From a bacterium HR36 (GTDB taxonomy: Bacteria; Planctomycetota; Planctomycetia; Gemmatales; HRBIN36): a stretch of 15,132 nt of DNA. The translations under genes were made by a program, and so were the position numbers. Under the pieces are notes generated by a model, which was not told the origin of the DNA, did not search any database, and worked only from the letters and a program-made list of their open reading frames with translations. Location: assembly GCA_002898995.1 (NCBI GenBank), contig BEIM01000028.1, positions 1 through 15,132 of the forward strand, in the 5' to 3' direction. This document shows, one piece after another, positions 1 to 6,662 of this stretch. The stretch's first letter is position 1. Each line of letters starts with the position of its first letter.

Positions 1-704
1 CGCCACCAGCCCCAGCACAATAGAATCGACACTATCCAGATTCCACCCAGCCAGTTCGGCCAGGGCAGAAATGATTCCACGCCTTGTTGCCAGCGCGACC
101 AAACCGTTGGCCAAACGATTTCTTCCAGGCTGGCTGTTGGGTGGCTAGGCCAAAATATGTGGGCGGTTAACGCCACTGCTGTAACCAAAACCAGACTGGC
201 CAGCGCCAACCATTTTTTCCGTACCTCCTTGTTGCCTCGATGCTGGTGCCAACACAGCAGCACAAACATTAGGCCGCTCAGCCAAATCAACCCGAGTGCC
301 AGGATCAATGCTATCAGCCCCTGCCGAGTTGCCACCAAGACTATAATCCCGCCAACTGCCGTCCAGGAGAGCCAACTCCTGCGGCCCGCTTGGGAGTGCC
401 ATACCAGCTCGCCAAACTGCACACACCAAGCAGCCACTAGGGCCAGTCCGGCTAGGTGCATCCCCAAACCCGAGGTAACCCCCTGCCAAGGCGCAGCAGG
501 ATGCAGCAGTACGATCAGGCCCGTGCCCAGTCCCAGTAGCCAGTTCTTGACGCTCCAGCCCAGCCACACCAGCCCAGCCAACCACAAGGCCGGCGCCCAG
601 GTACCCCAGGTCATGTCAGCGGGTCGCATAACCGCCCAGGTGAACCCAAATGCGACCATCACCATGACCCAACGCCACGCCAGGCTTCGCCCCGTCTCTG
701 ACAT
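1..704 (-). CDS. Polytopic membrane protein, partial (C-terminus beyond window edge)
   Basis: An open frame runs from ATG at 704-702 to the window edge without a stop (234 codons visible), so only the N-terminal part is present. The product is strongly hydrophobic and very rich in tryptophan. I see about eight membrane segments, roughly residues 11-26, 36-50, 54-68, 80-97, 115-126, 129-152, 165-185 and 219-234, joined by short loops. A basic loop lies at 155-164 (HRGNKEVRKK). GGGGGAG lies seven bases upstream of the ATG and an in-frame TAG lies further upstream, which together support this start. No catalytic motif or family is recognised. It could be a transporter, a polysaccharide ligase-like protein or an uncharacterised membrane protein. 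It shares the strand of the flagellar array but is separated from it by about 480 bases, so it is probably a separate unit. Confidence 0.6.
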   Translation of the reverse strand, partial: MSETGRSLAWRWVMVMVAFGFTWAVMRPADMTWGTWAPALWLAGLVWLGWSVKNWLLGLGTGLIVLLHPAAPWQGVTSGLGMHLAGLALVAAWCVQFGELVWHSQAGRRSWLSWTAVGGIIVLVATRQGLIALILALGLIWLSGLMFVLLCWHQHRGNKEVRKKWLALASLVLVTAVALTAHIFWPSHPTASLEEIVWPTVWSRWQQGVESFLPWPNWLGGIWIVSILLCWGWW

Positions 705-1187
705 CTCCCACTCCCCCAAACGTTCCCACTATCGCTCACGTTCATCTGCTTACATTCTAAGATCGCTCGCTTCGCTTCCGAAAGGGAATTTATCGCGATA
801 GAGCAATTGCGCCTCTGCATCAATGGGCATAGCCGTTGCGCTGTTCTCGTGGGCAGGGAATATCGCTAAGAGCCCTTTCACCCACAGCCAACCCGGGCGG
901 ATTGCCCTGCCCCATCCAGAAGTGGCAGGCGTCAACCTACCGTGCCTTGGCATGTCGGCCTTTTAGGAGAGATCACCAGCCTGTGCTGGCACGTGTCAGC
1001 TCCTCGTCGTATTTCCGCTCACCGCGGAAAAAGAGTGAACCGCCTTGCAGTCGAAAGAATGGCACCGCCTGGCGCGCTGATCAGTCATCGAGACCGACGG
1101 AACTCGGAAAAAACGCGGGCACATGGAGAAGGTAGCCGTAGAGGACCCCGTAGCGAAGTTTGTCCTAACGGCTCTGGCACGAGTGGT
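705..1187. other. Intergenic stretch without a convincing gene
   Basis: About 480 bases between the end of the coiled-coil lipoprotein gene and the start of the membrane protein gene. Short open frames exist on both strands, but their translations are arginine- and serine-rich and low in hydrophobic pattern, have no family-like motif and no good ribosome binding site. A hairpin-forming repeat lies at 1012-1030 and a smaller one (CCAGC-CTGT-GCTGG) at 976-989. Neither has a following T-run, so I do not call a terminator. Since both flanking genes are on the minus strand, this stretch probably holds the end of the flagellar transcript and the promoter of the membrane protein gene. Confidence 0.5.
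1012..1030. repeat. Inverted repeat, 7-bp arms, 5-base loop
   Basis: TTTCCGC-TCACC-GCGGAAA forms a perfect seven-base-pair stem. It lies about 160 bases downstream of the last gene of the minus-strand flagellar array. On the minus strand the stem is preceded by Ts and not followed by them, so it does not fit a textbook intrinsic terminator. It could still act as a 3'-end stabilising structure or be chance. Confidence 0.3.
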
Positions 1188-1724
1188 TCAGCGAGGCGGT
1201 GCGGATGGGCCTGAGGGGGACCGCTCGCGTTCCATGAGGCGTTGCAAAAGCGCCGCGATGGTTTGCAAATTCTCCCGGTTTTGCTTTTCGCAGGCTTCCA
1301 GCCGACTCTGCAGTGTAGCGTTCTCCCGCCGCAGGCGCTCGATTTCCTCGCGAGCCTGGGCTAGGTCAGTCTGGGCGGCCTGAATCTCCTTGACGGCGAG
1401 ATTGAGATCGCGGCTCTTCTCCTGGATTTTTTCTTCGCGGTAGGCCAACCGGGCTTCCAGGGAGCGTATCTCATCGGATGCCGCTTGTAATCGCTGGGAA
1501 AGCTCCTGAACATAGGCATGGGGAGGTGCCTGCGGCATCTGAGCGCTGGCCAGCGATACTGGCGGACCATTATTAGTATTGCCACCCGCAGATGGCCCGG
1601 ATATCGTCCAGGGCCAGGTTACAGAATGACAACCCGATGTTAGTGCCCAAACATTCCAAGCCACCAGGCCAAGGAAACACCCTGATAGCCGCGACCTCCT
1701 CCGCGAAACCCCGCGACCTTCCAT
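1188..1724 (-). CDS. Coiled-coil lipoprotein-like protein
   Basis: A 178-residue product, not recognised as a named family. Residues 1-14 are basic (MEGRGVSRRR...). A hydrophobic segment at about 15-29 follows, then TSGC with Cys32. This looks like a lipoprotein signal peptide, although Thr at -3 is not ideal. A Pro/Gly/Asn-rich linker spans about 36-68. Residues about 70-166 are a nearly uninterrupted amphipathic helix rich in Glu, Arg, Gln and Leu with heptad spacing (for example IRSLEARLAYREEKI and IERLRRENATLQSRL), that is, a coiled coil. The tail is Pro/Ser-rich. I chose ATG 1724 because GGAG lies eight or so bases upstream and it falls 13 bases after the stop of the preceding gene. An upstream ATG at 1757 would overlap that gene. 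As the last gene of the sigma factor segment it may encode a periplasmic or envelope spacer protein, possibly linked to motility, but this is inference only. Confidence 0.65.
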   Translation of the reverse strand: MEGRGVSRRRSRLSGCFLGLVAWNVWALTSGCHSVTWPWTISGPSAGGNTNNGPPVSLASAQMPQAPPHAYVQELSQRLQAASDEIRSLEARLAYREEKIQEKSRDLNLAVKEIQAAQTDLAQAREEIERLRRENATLQSRLEACEKQNRENLQTIAALLQRLMERERSPSGPSAPPR

Positions 1725-1737
1725 GAGCCGATCTCCG

Positions 1738-2004
1738 TTACGGCGAGCTTGTTTCATATTCGCAGCGCAGCCGAATAACTCTTCCGCAGCCACACTGTAC
1801 TTCGATGTAGCGAATCTCCCCGTTTTCTCGCAGAGTGCGAACCTGCACGGCAGAATCAGGGCAATCATGCGGGTTGGGATTCGGCTGGGTGGGTTTGCCG
1901 CTTAGCTGTCCTACACGCACCGCATTGGTGATACGAACACGGTTGGCAGGCAGGAGCGGCGTCCAGTCCAATTGGCGGCTTTCGTTGTCCAAAGTCGTGT
2001 TCAT
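1738..2004 (-). CDS. Small protein with C-terminal Cys-X-Cys-Gly motif
   Basis: An 88-residue product of unknown function. The N-terminal half is polar. Residues 46-48 read HDC, and the C-terminal part holds a compact beta-like segment, IRYIEVQCGCGRVIRLRCEY (residues 64-83), with Cys71, Cys73 and Cys81. His46/Cys48 plus these three cysteines could make a small metal-binding site; this is inference from spacing. The ATG overlaps the stop of the preceding 69-residue gene in an ATGA arrangement, and the coiled-coil lipoprotein gene starts 13 bases after its stop. It is therefore probably co-translated with both. There is no signal peptide or membrane segment, so it should be cytoplasmic. Its position just after a flagellar sigma factor makes a regulatory or structural role in motility plausible but unproven. 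Confidence 0.6.
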   Translation of the reverse strand: MNTTLDNESRQLDWTPLLPANRVRITNAVRVGQLSGKPTQPNPNPHDCPDSAVQVRTLRENGEIRYIEVQCGCGRVIRLRCEYETSSP

Positions 2005-2210
2005 GCCTGGATATCCACGACCTTGCCAGGATGATCGGATTTCTCGGCAGCGGAAGCATGGATGTCGGGAGTGTCCTCGTCAACCGGTGGCGAAGGTGGG
2101 GAGGATACGCTTACCGGCGTACGGCGGCGAGAAGGGTGCTGGCCGTGTTCCGATGAAGCAGAATGTCCACTATAGCGCGTTAGCGGTGGTAAATGGATGG
2201 GCTCGCTCAT
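2001..2210 (-). CDS. Small disordered protein coupled to the flagellar sigma factor gene
   Basis: A 69-residue product, not recognised. It is rich in Ser, Pro, His and charged residues with few hydrophobic positions (for example RRRTPVSVSSPPSPPVDED), so it should be intrinsically disordered; the only hydrophobic patch is the C-terminal KVVDIQA. The start ATG (2210-2208) overlaps the sigma factor TGA (ATGA). It is preceded by the best Shine-Dalgarno site in the window, AAGGAGGTG at 2213-2221. A longer frame opening at 2273 would lie inside the sigma gene and is rejected. A small disordered protein coupled to a sigma-28 gene invites comparison with the anti-sigma factor FlgM, but I see none of the usual conserved C-terminal FlgM helix pattern, so that identity is only a hypothesis. 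Confidence 0.55.
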   Translation of the reverse strand: MSEPIHLPPLTRYSGHSASSEHGQHPSRRRTPVSVSSPPSPPVDEDTPDIHASAAEKSDHPGKVVDIQA

Positions 2211-2968
2211 AACACCTCCTTGCGTCGCAAGAATTCGGCAATGCGCCATTCGGCCGCCTGGAGCAACCGACACACGCGGGATTCAGAAAGCTGCAGCACT
2301 TGGGCGATTTCACGTAGGCGCAGATCTTCCAGGTGGTGCAAAAGGAAGACGGTACGTTCGCGGCTAGGTAGAGCTTCGATCGCCTGGGCGAGCAATTGGG
2401 TCAGTTCCTGCTGTTCCAGATGGTGGTCTGGGCCATCCCATTTGCTCGCGGAGCCATACGGGGAAAGGACCGCACGGCCGTTACCATCCGCGAGCTGATT
2501 GGCGAGAGCCCCATCTCTTGGACTTTCGGGGAAAGCATCAAGCGAGGCCATGCGGCAGAGGCGCCAGGCGGCCAAAGCGTCGGTGATCTCGTCTACACTT
2601 AGCCCGGTAGCCTGTGCCAGAGCTTCCAGGCTCACTGGCGGTGGCAAGCGCTGGTACGCGGCCCGAATGCGGCCCAGTTTCTTGAGCACTTCCTGGGATA
2701 AAGGGGAATTACGCCTTAGTTCGTCGAGAATAGCGCCGCGGATACGAAAGTAAGCGAAGGTCTTGAATTGCACGCCGCGACTCGGGTCAAAATGGGTCGC
2801 CGCTTCTACCAGCCCGAGTACTCCCGCAGCCTCCAGGTTCTCGTGGTCCACTTCGGGCGGCAAGCGCGCTGCTAGCTTCCCCACCACATGCCGCACCAGA
2901 TATAAATGGGAAAGGATCAATTCGTCGCGTCGCTGACGGTCAAGATGGTGCTGATAGAGCTGGTGCAT
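2207..2968 (-). CDS. fliA: Flagellar RNA polymerase sigma factor (FliA/WhiG, sigma-28 type)
   Basis: A 253-residue sigma-70 family factor of the FliA/WhiG type, which directs RNA polymerase to late flagellar and chemotaxis promoters. Region 2 spans about residues 16-86. It includes LGLVEAATHFDPSRGVQFKTF and then AYFRIRGAILDELRR, the characteristic core-binding and -10 recognition segment. Region 3 is at about 92-150 and region 4 at about 190-245, with the helix-turn-helix LREIAQVLQLSESRVCRLLQ. A linker of about 40 residues (about 145-185, rich in Gly, Asp and Ser) between regions 3 and 4 looks longer than usual. ATG 2968 is preferred; a TTG at 2998 in the same frame would add ten hydrophobic residues. 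Neither has a good Shine-Dalgarno site. The gene lies downstream of flhA and overlaps the next small gene. No flhF or flhG is found between it and flhA. Confidence 0.9.
   Translation of the reverse strand: MHQLYQHHLDRQRRDELILSHLYLVRHVVGKLAARLPPEVDHENLEAAGVLGLVEAATHFDPSRGVQFKTFAYFRIRGAILDELRRNSPLSQEVLKKLGRIRAAYQRLPPPVSLEALAQATGLSVDEITDALAAWRLCRMASLDAFPESPRDGALANQLADGNGRAVLSPYGSASKWDGPDHHLEQQELTQLLAQAIEALPSRERTVFLLHHLEDLRLREIAQVLQLSESRVCRLLQAAEWRIAEFLRRKEVL
2213..2221 (-). promoter_or_regulatory. Perfect extended Shine-Dalgarno site inside the sigma factor gene end
   Basis: AAGGAGGTG on the minus strand matches nine consecutive bases of the anti-Shine-Dalgarno complement. It lies two bases before the ATG of the 69-residue gene (four bases from GGAGG). 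The same bases encode Lys-Glu-Val in the last codons of the sigma factor. It decides the start of the small gene and suggests strong or coupled translation. Confidence 0.7.
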
Positions 2969-3039
2969 GCTAGACACGGCCAGAATCCCAAGCAGCAATC
3001 CGCTGAGGTGTCATAGGCCGGGTTGCCGCAGGTGCGGGA

Positions 3040-3222
3040 CTAATGGTGGCGCGTTAAGCAGAGCAGGATGAAGCAGAGAATGCTCACCACGAGAGTTGCG
3101 CAGGAGGCGCGGCAGGTGATGGTGAGAGGCTCTAGGCCAGCCATCACACCGCAGCCTGCTACGACATACCACACGATTAGCCCGCTTACGATCGCCCCAC
3201 GCCAGGAATGTTGAGGCAGCAT
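3040..3222 (-). CDS. Small two-helix membrane protein between flhA and fliA
   Basis: A 60-residue open frame whose translation looks like a real small membrane protein. A short polar N-terminus (MLPQHSWRG) is followed by a hydrophobic helix at about residues 9-29 (AIVSGLIVWYVVAGCGVMAG). A short loop with Glu31 comes next, then a second helix at about 38-56 (ASCATLVVSILCFILLCL), and the protein ends TRHH. There are five cysteines (24, 37, 41, 50, 55). I recognise no family. No clear Shine-Dalgarno site precedes ATG 3222. It starts about 170 bases after the flhA stop and ends about 70 bases before the sigma factor ATG, on the same strand. The overlapping frame starting at 3232 gives an arginine-rich product and looks like a shadow. 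The hydrophobic pattern could be chance, so confidence is modest. Confidence 0.4.
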   Translation of the reverse strand: MLPQHSWRGAIVSGLIVWYVVAGCGVMAGLEPLTITCRASCATLVVSILCFILLCLTRHH

Positions 3223-3316
3223 GGCGGTTCATGCTGTCAGGCAGCGTTGCGATCCGGATGACTGCTCCGCAGAGCGGCGGTGCTTTATGCCGAAGCTAGC
3301 AAAGATACCGGGAATA

Positions 3317-3343
3317 CCATCGGCAAAAAGGGCGACGCTTTTG
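3317..3343 (-). promoter_or_regulatory. Possible sigma-28-type promoter upstream of the fliA segment
   Basis: Read on the minus strand, CAAA (3343-3340), 15 bases, then GCCGATGG (3324-3317). The enterobacterial sigma-28 consensus is TAAA-N15-GCCGATAA, so the spacing is exact and the -10 element matches six of eight. Transcription would begin near 3309, about 90 bases before the small membrane ORF and about 340 before the sigma factor ATG. It sits in the 170-base gap after flhA, where a separate promoter would be expected. The match is by eye, and the sigma-28 consensus in this phylum may differ. Confidence 0.35.
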
Positions 3344-3392
3344 AAGAATTTGTCAGGCACTCCTGCTGTGTTGCCGACCCTAGCCTCAGCAC

Positions 3393-5513
3393 TTAGTTAC
3401 CGGCGGGGTGCTGCCCTTGGGGCGAGGACGGTTGCGTCCCAGGAGGCGCAAGGTCTTCGACGCGGAGCATGTCGACGGGGTGGAGCGTGAAATTGGCCGG
3501 CACCTCGGCATAGCTAATCACGCCCAAATCGGGTAAGGAGCGGAATAGCGCCTGTCGCAGCGGCCGCCTAATTGTCGTATCGCACAGCAAAGCTGCCTCC
3601 TGTCCTTGCCCGACCGCCCTGCGCCACACCTCCGACAAGCGCAAGATCATCCGCTCCAAGCGATTCGGCTCCAATACCAGGTGTCCCTGATGGAGGCTGC
3701 GTTGCAATTCCAGATGGAGTCGCGGCTCCAGGACGATGGCGCGTAGGCGGTTCTGGGCATCGCGGAAACGGTCGCAAATATCGCGGCCCAGCTCGGGCCG
3801 GATCCGCTCCGCTAATTCCACCGCATCTTTCACCGTGCCCGCATAGTGCGTTAGTGCTTCGAGAATCAGCGTCAGGTTGGAAATGGGCACGCGCTCTTCT
3901 AACAGCAAACATAGCACACGATGCAGCGTGCCGAGACTCAGCTGATTGGGGATCAGTTCATCCACGAGCGACGGCGCAGTCGCCCGCACTTTGTCCACAA
4001 GCAATTTGACATCCTCCCGGCTGAGGAGTTCGTGGGCATGGCGGCGTACGATTTCGCCCAGATGGGTGATCAGCACACTGGCGGGATCTACGACCATGTA
4101 TCCCGCCAACTGCGCTTGTTGTCTATGGCTTTCGCTGATCCAAAGCGCTGGCATACCGAAAGCTGGTTCAGAAGTGGGTTCACCCTCGATAGGCGGCCGA
4201 TTACCTGTCGCATCAATCGCCAGCCAACGATCGGGCCGTAATTGCCCGCGTGCCACTTCGCGACCACCGATAAGCACGCGGTACGACTCCGGCTCTAACT
4301 GCTGTAAATTGTCGCGAATGCGAATGGGCGGCACCCACAGTCCGTGTCGCCGGGCCAATTCCCGCCGCATAGCCGCGATCCGATCCAGTAAACCCGCGCC
4401 GCGATTGGGATCGACCAGGGGAATCAAACGTGCCCCAATTTCCAGGCAAACACGATCTTGTTGCAAGAACTCTTCCGCATGACGCTCAATAGACTGTCCA
4501 GTAGTGCGAGGGAGGGCTTTTTTCTCCTCGACTGGTTTGGGCGGAGCCGGGCGGACTTGCCGCGCACTCCACGCCAAAATGGCCGCCACAATCAGGAAGG
4601 GCCATTTCGGCAATCCTGGCACCAGCGCTAACGCACCCAAGATGGCCGCACTCATTCCCAAAACCCGTGCCCGTCCCAAGACCTGACCGCTGATCTCCTG
4701 TCCCAGCCCAATCTGGGTCGTCCCTTTGGTAACCAGCATGCCGGCTGCGGTAGCGATGAGGAGTGCGGGAATCTGGGACACCAGGCCGTCTCCCACGGTC
4801 AGGATGGAATAGCGCTGCATTGCCTGGCCGAGAGTCATACCGCGCATCATTCCCAGGATCACGCCGCCAATGAGGTTGATGGCCGTGATCACCAGGCCGG
4901 CAATCGCGTCGCCGCGGACAAACTTACTCGCCCCATCCATCGCCCCGTGAAACTCCGCCTCCCGCATCAACTGTTGCCGGCGGCGTCGCGCCTCGGCCTC
5001 GTCTATCGTGCCGTTATTCAACTCAGCGTCAATTGCCATCTGCTTGCCAGGCAAAGCATCCAGCGTAAACCGTGCCGCTACTTCCGAAATGCGGTTCGCC
5101 CCTTTGGTGATGACCACGAACTGAATCACCACCAGAATGAGGAAGACCACCAAACCGACCACGAGATTGCCGCCCACCACAAAATGCCCAAACGCGTCCA
5201 CGATTGCGCCCGCCTGAGCCTGCAACAGGATTTGCCGGGTGGTGGCGACATTCAACGCCAGCCGCAGCAGCGTCAGCAGCAGCAAGATCGAGGGAAATAC
5301 GGAAAAATCCAGGGGCTCTTTAGCCGCCAGCACCACCAGTAACACCAGGAGCGTCAGCGCAAAGTTAGTCGCCAGCAACAGGTCAATTAAAAACGGTGGC
5401 AAAGGTACCAGCAGCACAACCAACACGCCCACCATGGCGGCGGCCAGCGCCCACTCACTGCGCTGGGCGAAAGTAAAGTTGCTATCGGTTGTCGGGAGCG
5501 TTGCTGTGCTCAT
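3393..5513 (-). CDS. flhA: Flagellar type III export gate protein FlhA
   Basis: A 706-residue member of the FHIPEP family, close to the usual length of about 700. It forms the nonameric ring of the flagellar export gate in the inner membrane, and its cytoplasmic domain docks chaperones and substrates. The N-terminal half has about eight membrane segments (first at about 20-45). The conserved FHIPEP loop begins RISEVAARFTLDALPGKQ at residue 141, and KFVRGDAIAG follows at about 197-206, whose Asp202 corresponds to the conserved Asp implicated in proton-driven export. The cytoplasmic domain runs from about residue 330 to the end. ATG 5513 is preferred; ATG 5525 and a TTG at 5576 are in frame, and none has a clear Shine-Dalgarno site. 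It follows flhB with about 70 bases between stop and start. Confidence 0.95.
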   Translation of the reverse strand: MSTATLPTTDSNFTFAQRSEWALAAAMVGVLVVLLVPLPPFLIDLLLATNFALTLLVLLVVLAAKEPLDFSVFPSILLLLTLLRLALNVATTRQILLQAQAGAIVDAFGHFVVGGNLVVGLVVFLILVVIQFVVITKGANRISEVAARFTLDALPGKQMAIDAELNNGTIDEAEARRRRQQLMREAEFHGAMDGASKFVRGDAIAGLVITAINLIGGVILGMMRGMTLGQAMQRYSILTVGDGLVSQIPALLIATAAGMLVTKGTTQIGLGQEISGQVLGRARVLGMSAAILGALALVPGLPKWPFLIVAAILAWSARQVRPAPPKPVEEKKALPRTTGQSIERHAEEFLQQDRVCLEIGARLIPLVDPNRGAGLLDRIAAMRRELARRHGLWVPPIRIRDNLQQLEPESYRVLIGGREVARGQLRPDRWLAIDATGNRPPIEGEPTSEPAFGMPALWISESHRQQAQLAGYMVVDPASVLITHLGEIVRRHAHELLSREDVKLLVDKVRATAPSLVDELIPNQLSLGTLHRVLCLLLEERVPISNLTLILEALTHYAGTVKDAVELAERIRPELGRDICDRFRDAQNRLRAIVLEPRLHLELQRSLHQGHLVLEPNRLERMILRLSEVWRRAVGQGQEAALLCDTTIRRPLRQALFRSLPDLGVISYAEVPANFTLHPVDMLRVEDLAPPGTQPSSPQGQHPAGN

Positions 5514-5585
5514 GGCCTGTGGCATTTGCCGATTTCTGGACTCTGTCAGTTCCCCGAGGCGAAATGCACAGTGCAAGCGCGGTCG

Positions 5586-6662
5586 CTAAGTTTGGTGAGC
5601 GCTCCAGCCGCGCTGCCGATAAACGAACGCCAGCACTTCCGCCACCGCCAGGTACAGGACCGGCGGAATCTCCTGGCCCACTGGCACCAGGCGAAATAGC
5701 GCCTGGGCCAACGGCGGTCTTTCTAGGATCGGGACACCATGGTGCCGAGCGATTTCGATAATGCGCTCAGCTAAGGCGCCTGCTCCCTTGGCCACTACCT
5801 GTGGCGCACTCATCGTGGTTCGCTCATAGCGCAAAGCTACGGCCACGTGCGTCGGGTTGCGCAGGACCACCGTTGCCTGCGCGACATCCTGTAACATGCG
5901 ACGCTGGCTCATTTCCCGCATCAGCTTCCGCAGCCGGGCCCGCATGTGCGGATCGCCTTCATCCTGCCGCAGTTCTTCCTTCAGCTCCCAGCGGGTCATC
6001 ATCAACTGTCTCTCGTAGCGCCATCGCTGCCAGGCATAGTCGGCCAGCCCCAGTGCCAGCAGACACAAGCCTGCATATAGGGCCAACCGCATCGCCAGCG
6101 ACCAGACTTCTGGCACCGCCACTGCCAAAGGGATGTCGCTCCACGAGGCGATCTGTTCACCGCGTCCGCTCAACGCCCACCAACCCACTACCATCAACAG
6201 GATCACCTTGCCGCATGCCAAGCCGGTGTGCCACACGGCCGACCACGAAACCAAGCGGGCCCAACCTGTGGCCGGCGAAATTCTCTCCACATGCCAGCTC
6301 ACCAGTCCCGGCACGAAAAGTAGCCCGGTTTGCGCCAGATGCGTGGCCAGACCCGCCAGAGCTATCATCAGCAGCAGCGAAGTGATGCTGCCTAAAACAG
6401 ACCAGCCGTTTTCCTGGCACACCTCGATCAAGCGCTCGAAAGACCACTCCTGCTGTCGGCAATGCTCCACTGCCTGTCCTAGTCGGCGGATGAGGCTGAC
6501 ACCCAGATGGTTACCTGCGACCACCAGCGCCAGGACGCCCGCCAGTAAGAGCACGGCAGCTGTCAGTTCGTGGCTGACGGCAACATGCCCTTCCTCCCGC
6601 GCACGCTGGCGTCGGCGTTCCGTCGGTTGCTCAGTACGTGAGTCGAACCATTCATCGGCCAT
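5586..6662 (-). CDS. flhB: Flagellar export switch protein FlhB
   Basis: A 358-residue export gate component that switches substrate specificity from rod/hook to filament proteins. The basic N-terminus carries the family pattern TEQPTERRRQRAREEGHVAVS (residues 10-30), ending in the Gly-x-Val-x-x-Ser signature. Four membrane segments follow (about 32-52, 87-117, 150-166, 187-207). The cytoplasmic domain has KEELRQDEGDPHMRARLRK (228-246) and the autocleavage loop NPTH at 269-272, where cleavage is expected between Asn269 and Pro270. All key residues are intact. The ATG lies inside the end of fliR (11-base overlap), so the two are probably translationally coupled. The C-terminal domain after the NPTH is a usual length for FlhB. 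Confidence 0.95.
   Translation of the reverse strand: MADEWFDSRTEQPTERRRQRAREEGHVAVSHELTAAVLLLAGVLALVVAGNHLGVSLIRRLGQAVEHCRQQEWSFERLIEVCQENGWSVLGSITSLLLMIALAGLATHLAQTGLLFVPGLVSWHVERISPATGWARLVSWSAVWHTGLACGKVILLMVVGWWALSGRGEQIASWSDIPLAVAVPEVWSLAMRLALYAGLCLLALGLADYAWQRWRYERQLMMTRWELKEELRQDEGDPHMRARLRKLMREMSQRRMLQDVAQATVVLRNPTHVAVALRYERTTMSAPQVVAKGAGALAERIIEIARHHGVPILERPPLAQALFRLVPVGQEIPPVLYLAVAEVLAFVYRQRGWSAHQT

Noticed and set aside
145..585. Minus-strand open frame of 146 codons inside the membrane protein gene
   Set aside because: It is in another frame of the same strand; the frame starting at 704 gives a consistent multi-helix membrane protein right to the window edge and has a better ribosome site.
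157..801. Plus-strand open frame of about 214 codons
   Set aside because: It lies opposite the membrane protein frame, is rich in Ser, Pro, Arg and Cys with no domain pattern, and looks like a shadow of that gene.
750..953. Minus-strand 67-codon frame upstream of the membrane protein gene
   Set aside because: No motif, no good ribosome site and an unconvincing composition.
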